DNA of 5,807 bases from an uncultured Plesiomonas sp. (GTDB lineage: Bacteria; Pseudomonadota; Gammaproteobacteria; Enterobacterales; CAMTGL01). Positions 4,799 through 5,807 of this stretch are shown here, in pieces. The stretch covers positions 1 to 5,807 of the forward strand of contig CAMTGL010000136.1 of NCBI GenBank assembly GCA_947071955.1, in the 5' to 3' direction. Both the position numbers and the translations under genes were made by a program. The first letter of the stretch is position 1, and every line of letters starts with the position of its first letter. Under the pieces are notes generated by a model. It saw only the letters and a program-made list of their open reading frames with translations. It ran no database searches and was not told where the DNA came from.

Positions 4799-5807
4799 AA
4801 AGTTTCGTGGCATGTTTTCTAATGACTTGTCCATTGATTTGGGAACCGCAAACACCCTGATCTATGTGAAAGGACAAGGCATTGTATTGAATGAACCGTC
4901 GGTGGTTGCGATCCGCCAAGATCGTTCCGGTTCAGCTAAAAGCGTAGCAGCGGTCGGGCATGAGGCCAAACAAATGTTGGGTCGTACACCCGGCAATATT
5001 GCGGCTATCCGTCCGATGAAAGATGGTGTTATTGCAGATTTCTTCGTTACCGAAAAAATGTTGCAACACTTCATCAAACAAGTGCACAGCAACAGCATGA
5101 TGCGTCCAAGCCCGCGAGTACTGGTGTGTGTGCCTGTTGGTGCAACCCAAGTTGAGCGTCGTGCTATCCGTGAGTCGGCATTGGGTGCTGGTGCGCGTGA
5201 AGTCTTCTTGATTGAAGAGCCTATGGCCGCTGCAATTGGTGCCGGTTTGCCGGTATCAGAAGCGACCGGATCAATGGTGATCGATATCGGGGGTGGTACC
5301 ACTGAAGTGGCTGTTATCTCGCTGAATGGCGTGGTGTACTCCTCTTCCGTGCGTATTGGTGGCGATCGTTTTGATGAAGCCATTATCAATTATGTGCGCC
5401 GTAATTACGGTTCATTGATTGGTGAAGCAACCGCAGAGCGCATTAAGCATGAAATCGGTTCGGCGTATCCGGGCGATGAAGTGCTAGAGATTGAAGTGCG
5501 TGGCCGTAATTTGGCAGAAGGTGTACCGCGCAGCTTTACACTGAACTCCAATGAGATCCTCGAAGCGCTGCAAGAGCCGCTGAGCGGTATTGTTTCTGCG
5601 GTGATGGTTGCCTTGGAACAGTGCCCGCCAGAACTCGCGTCTGATATTTCTGAGCGCGGAATGGTGCTGACCGGTGGTGGTGCGTTATTGCGTAATTTAG
5701 AGCGTTTGCTGACCGAAGAGACTGGTATTCCGGTTGTGGTAGCAGAAGACCCGCTGACCTGTGTGGCGCGCGGTGGTGGTAAAGCGTTAGAAATGATCGA
5801 TATGCAT
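4791..5807 (+). CDS. mreB: MreB, rod-shape-determining actin homologue; last ~8 codons outside window
   Basis: Bacterial actin MreB forms membrane-attached filaments under the inner membrane that position the elongasome (MreC, MreD, RodZ, RodA, PBP2) and so set rod shape. The window holds 339 codons ending in MIDMH; the E. coli protein is 347 residues, so about eight codons are missing at the edge. Actin-fold ATPase motifs are present: phosphate-1 DLGTANT (16-22), IEEPMAAAIGAG (141-152), phosphate-2 DIGGGT (165-170) and the adenosine motif GGGAL (295-299). The N-terminal MFKKFRGMF is the amphipathic membrane-binding segment. By memory the sequence differs from E. coli at only about a dozen positions (for example L2F, A46S, D58E, F103M, V164I), as expected for this strongly conserved protein. 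The ATG at 4791 is the first possible start in frame. mreC and mreD are expected to follow to the right. Confidence 0.97.
   Translation, partial: MFKKFRGMFSNDLSIDLGTANTLIYVKGQGIVLNEPSVVAIRQDRSGSAKSVAAVGHEAKQMLGRTPGNIAAIRPMKDGVIADFFVTEKMLQHFIKQVHSNSMMRPSPRVLVCVPVGATQVERRAIRESALGAGAREVFLIEEPMAAAIGAGLPVSEATGSMVIDIGGGTTEVAVISLNGVVYSSSVRIGGDRFDEAIINYVRRNYGSLIGEATAERIKHEIGSAYPGDEVLEIEVRGRNLAEGVPRSFTLNSNEILEALQEPLSGIVSAVMVALEQCPPELASDISERGMVLTGGGALLRNLERLLTEETGIPVVVAEDPLTCVARGGGKALEMIDMH

Noticed and set aside
4862..5389. 175-codon minus-strand reading frame inside mreB
   Set aside because: It lies wholly antisense to a highly conserved gene, is rich in Pro, Ser and Thr as expected for a shadow frame, and resembles no protein I know.

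Overview
The window looks like an ordinary chromosomal segment of an enterobacterium, most likely Yersinia or a close relative. The four encoded proteins resemble the Escherichia coli proteins MsrP, AcuI, CsrD and MreB as I remember them. MreB is nearly identical and CsrD clearly diverged. The acuI–csrD–mreB block is also present in E. coli, but finding msrP beside acuI there is, as far as I know, a Yersinia-type arrangement. The genus is an inference from gene order and protein similarity; no alignment was run.

Layout. Positions 1-771 (minus strand) hold the first 257 codons of msrP, a periplasmic methionine sulfoxide reductase; its C-terminus lies beyond the left edge. Positions 772-1262 are a 491-base AT-rich gap with a good intrinsic terminator on the minus strand (1114-1140) and a purine-rich tract. 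Positions 1263-2267 (minus) are acuI, a complete acryloyl-CoA reductase. Positions 2268-2578 are a divergent regulatory region between acuI and csrD. Positions 2579-4516 (plus) are csrD, complete, encoding the membrane-anchored degenerate GGDEF/EAL protein that promotes turnover of the CsrB/CsrC sRNAs. Positions 4517-4790 are the mreB leader with promoter candidates and a possible 42-codon leader ORF. Positions 4791-5807 (plus) are mreB, lacking only about its last 8 codons.

Functionally these are neighbours rather than one pathway: repair of oxidised periplasmic proteins (MsrP, with MsrQ expected just off the left edge), acrylate/propionate-type CoA detoxification (AcuI), Csr global post-transcriptional control (CsrD) and cell shape (MreB, with mreC and mreD expected to the right).

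I see no mobile element, CRISPR array, tRNA, rRNA or new defence-type system. The most interesting signals are regulatory. A near-consensus CsrA site overlaps the csrD start codon. A leader hairpin in csrD shows GGAUG in its loop and has a competing downstream pairing partner. A short ORF ends by overlapping the mreB start codon.
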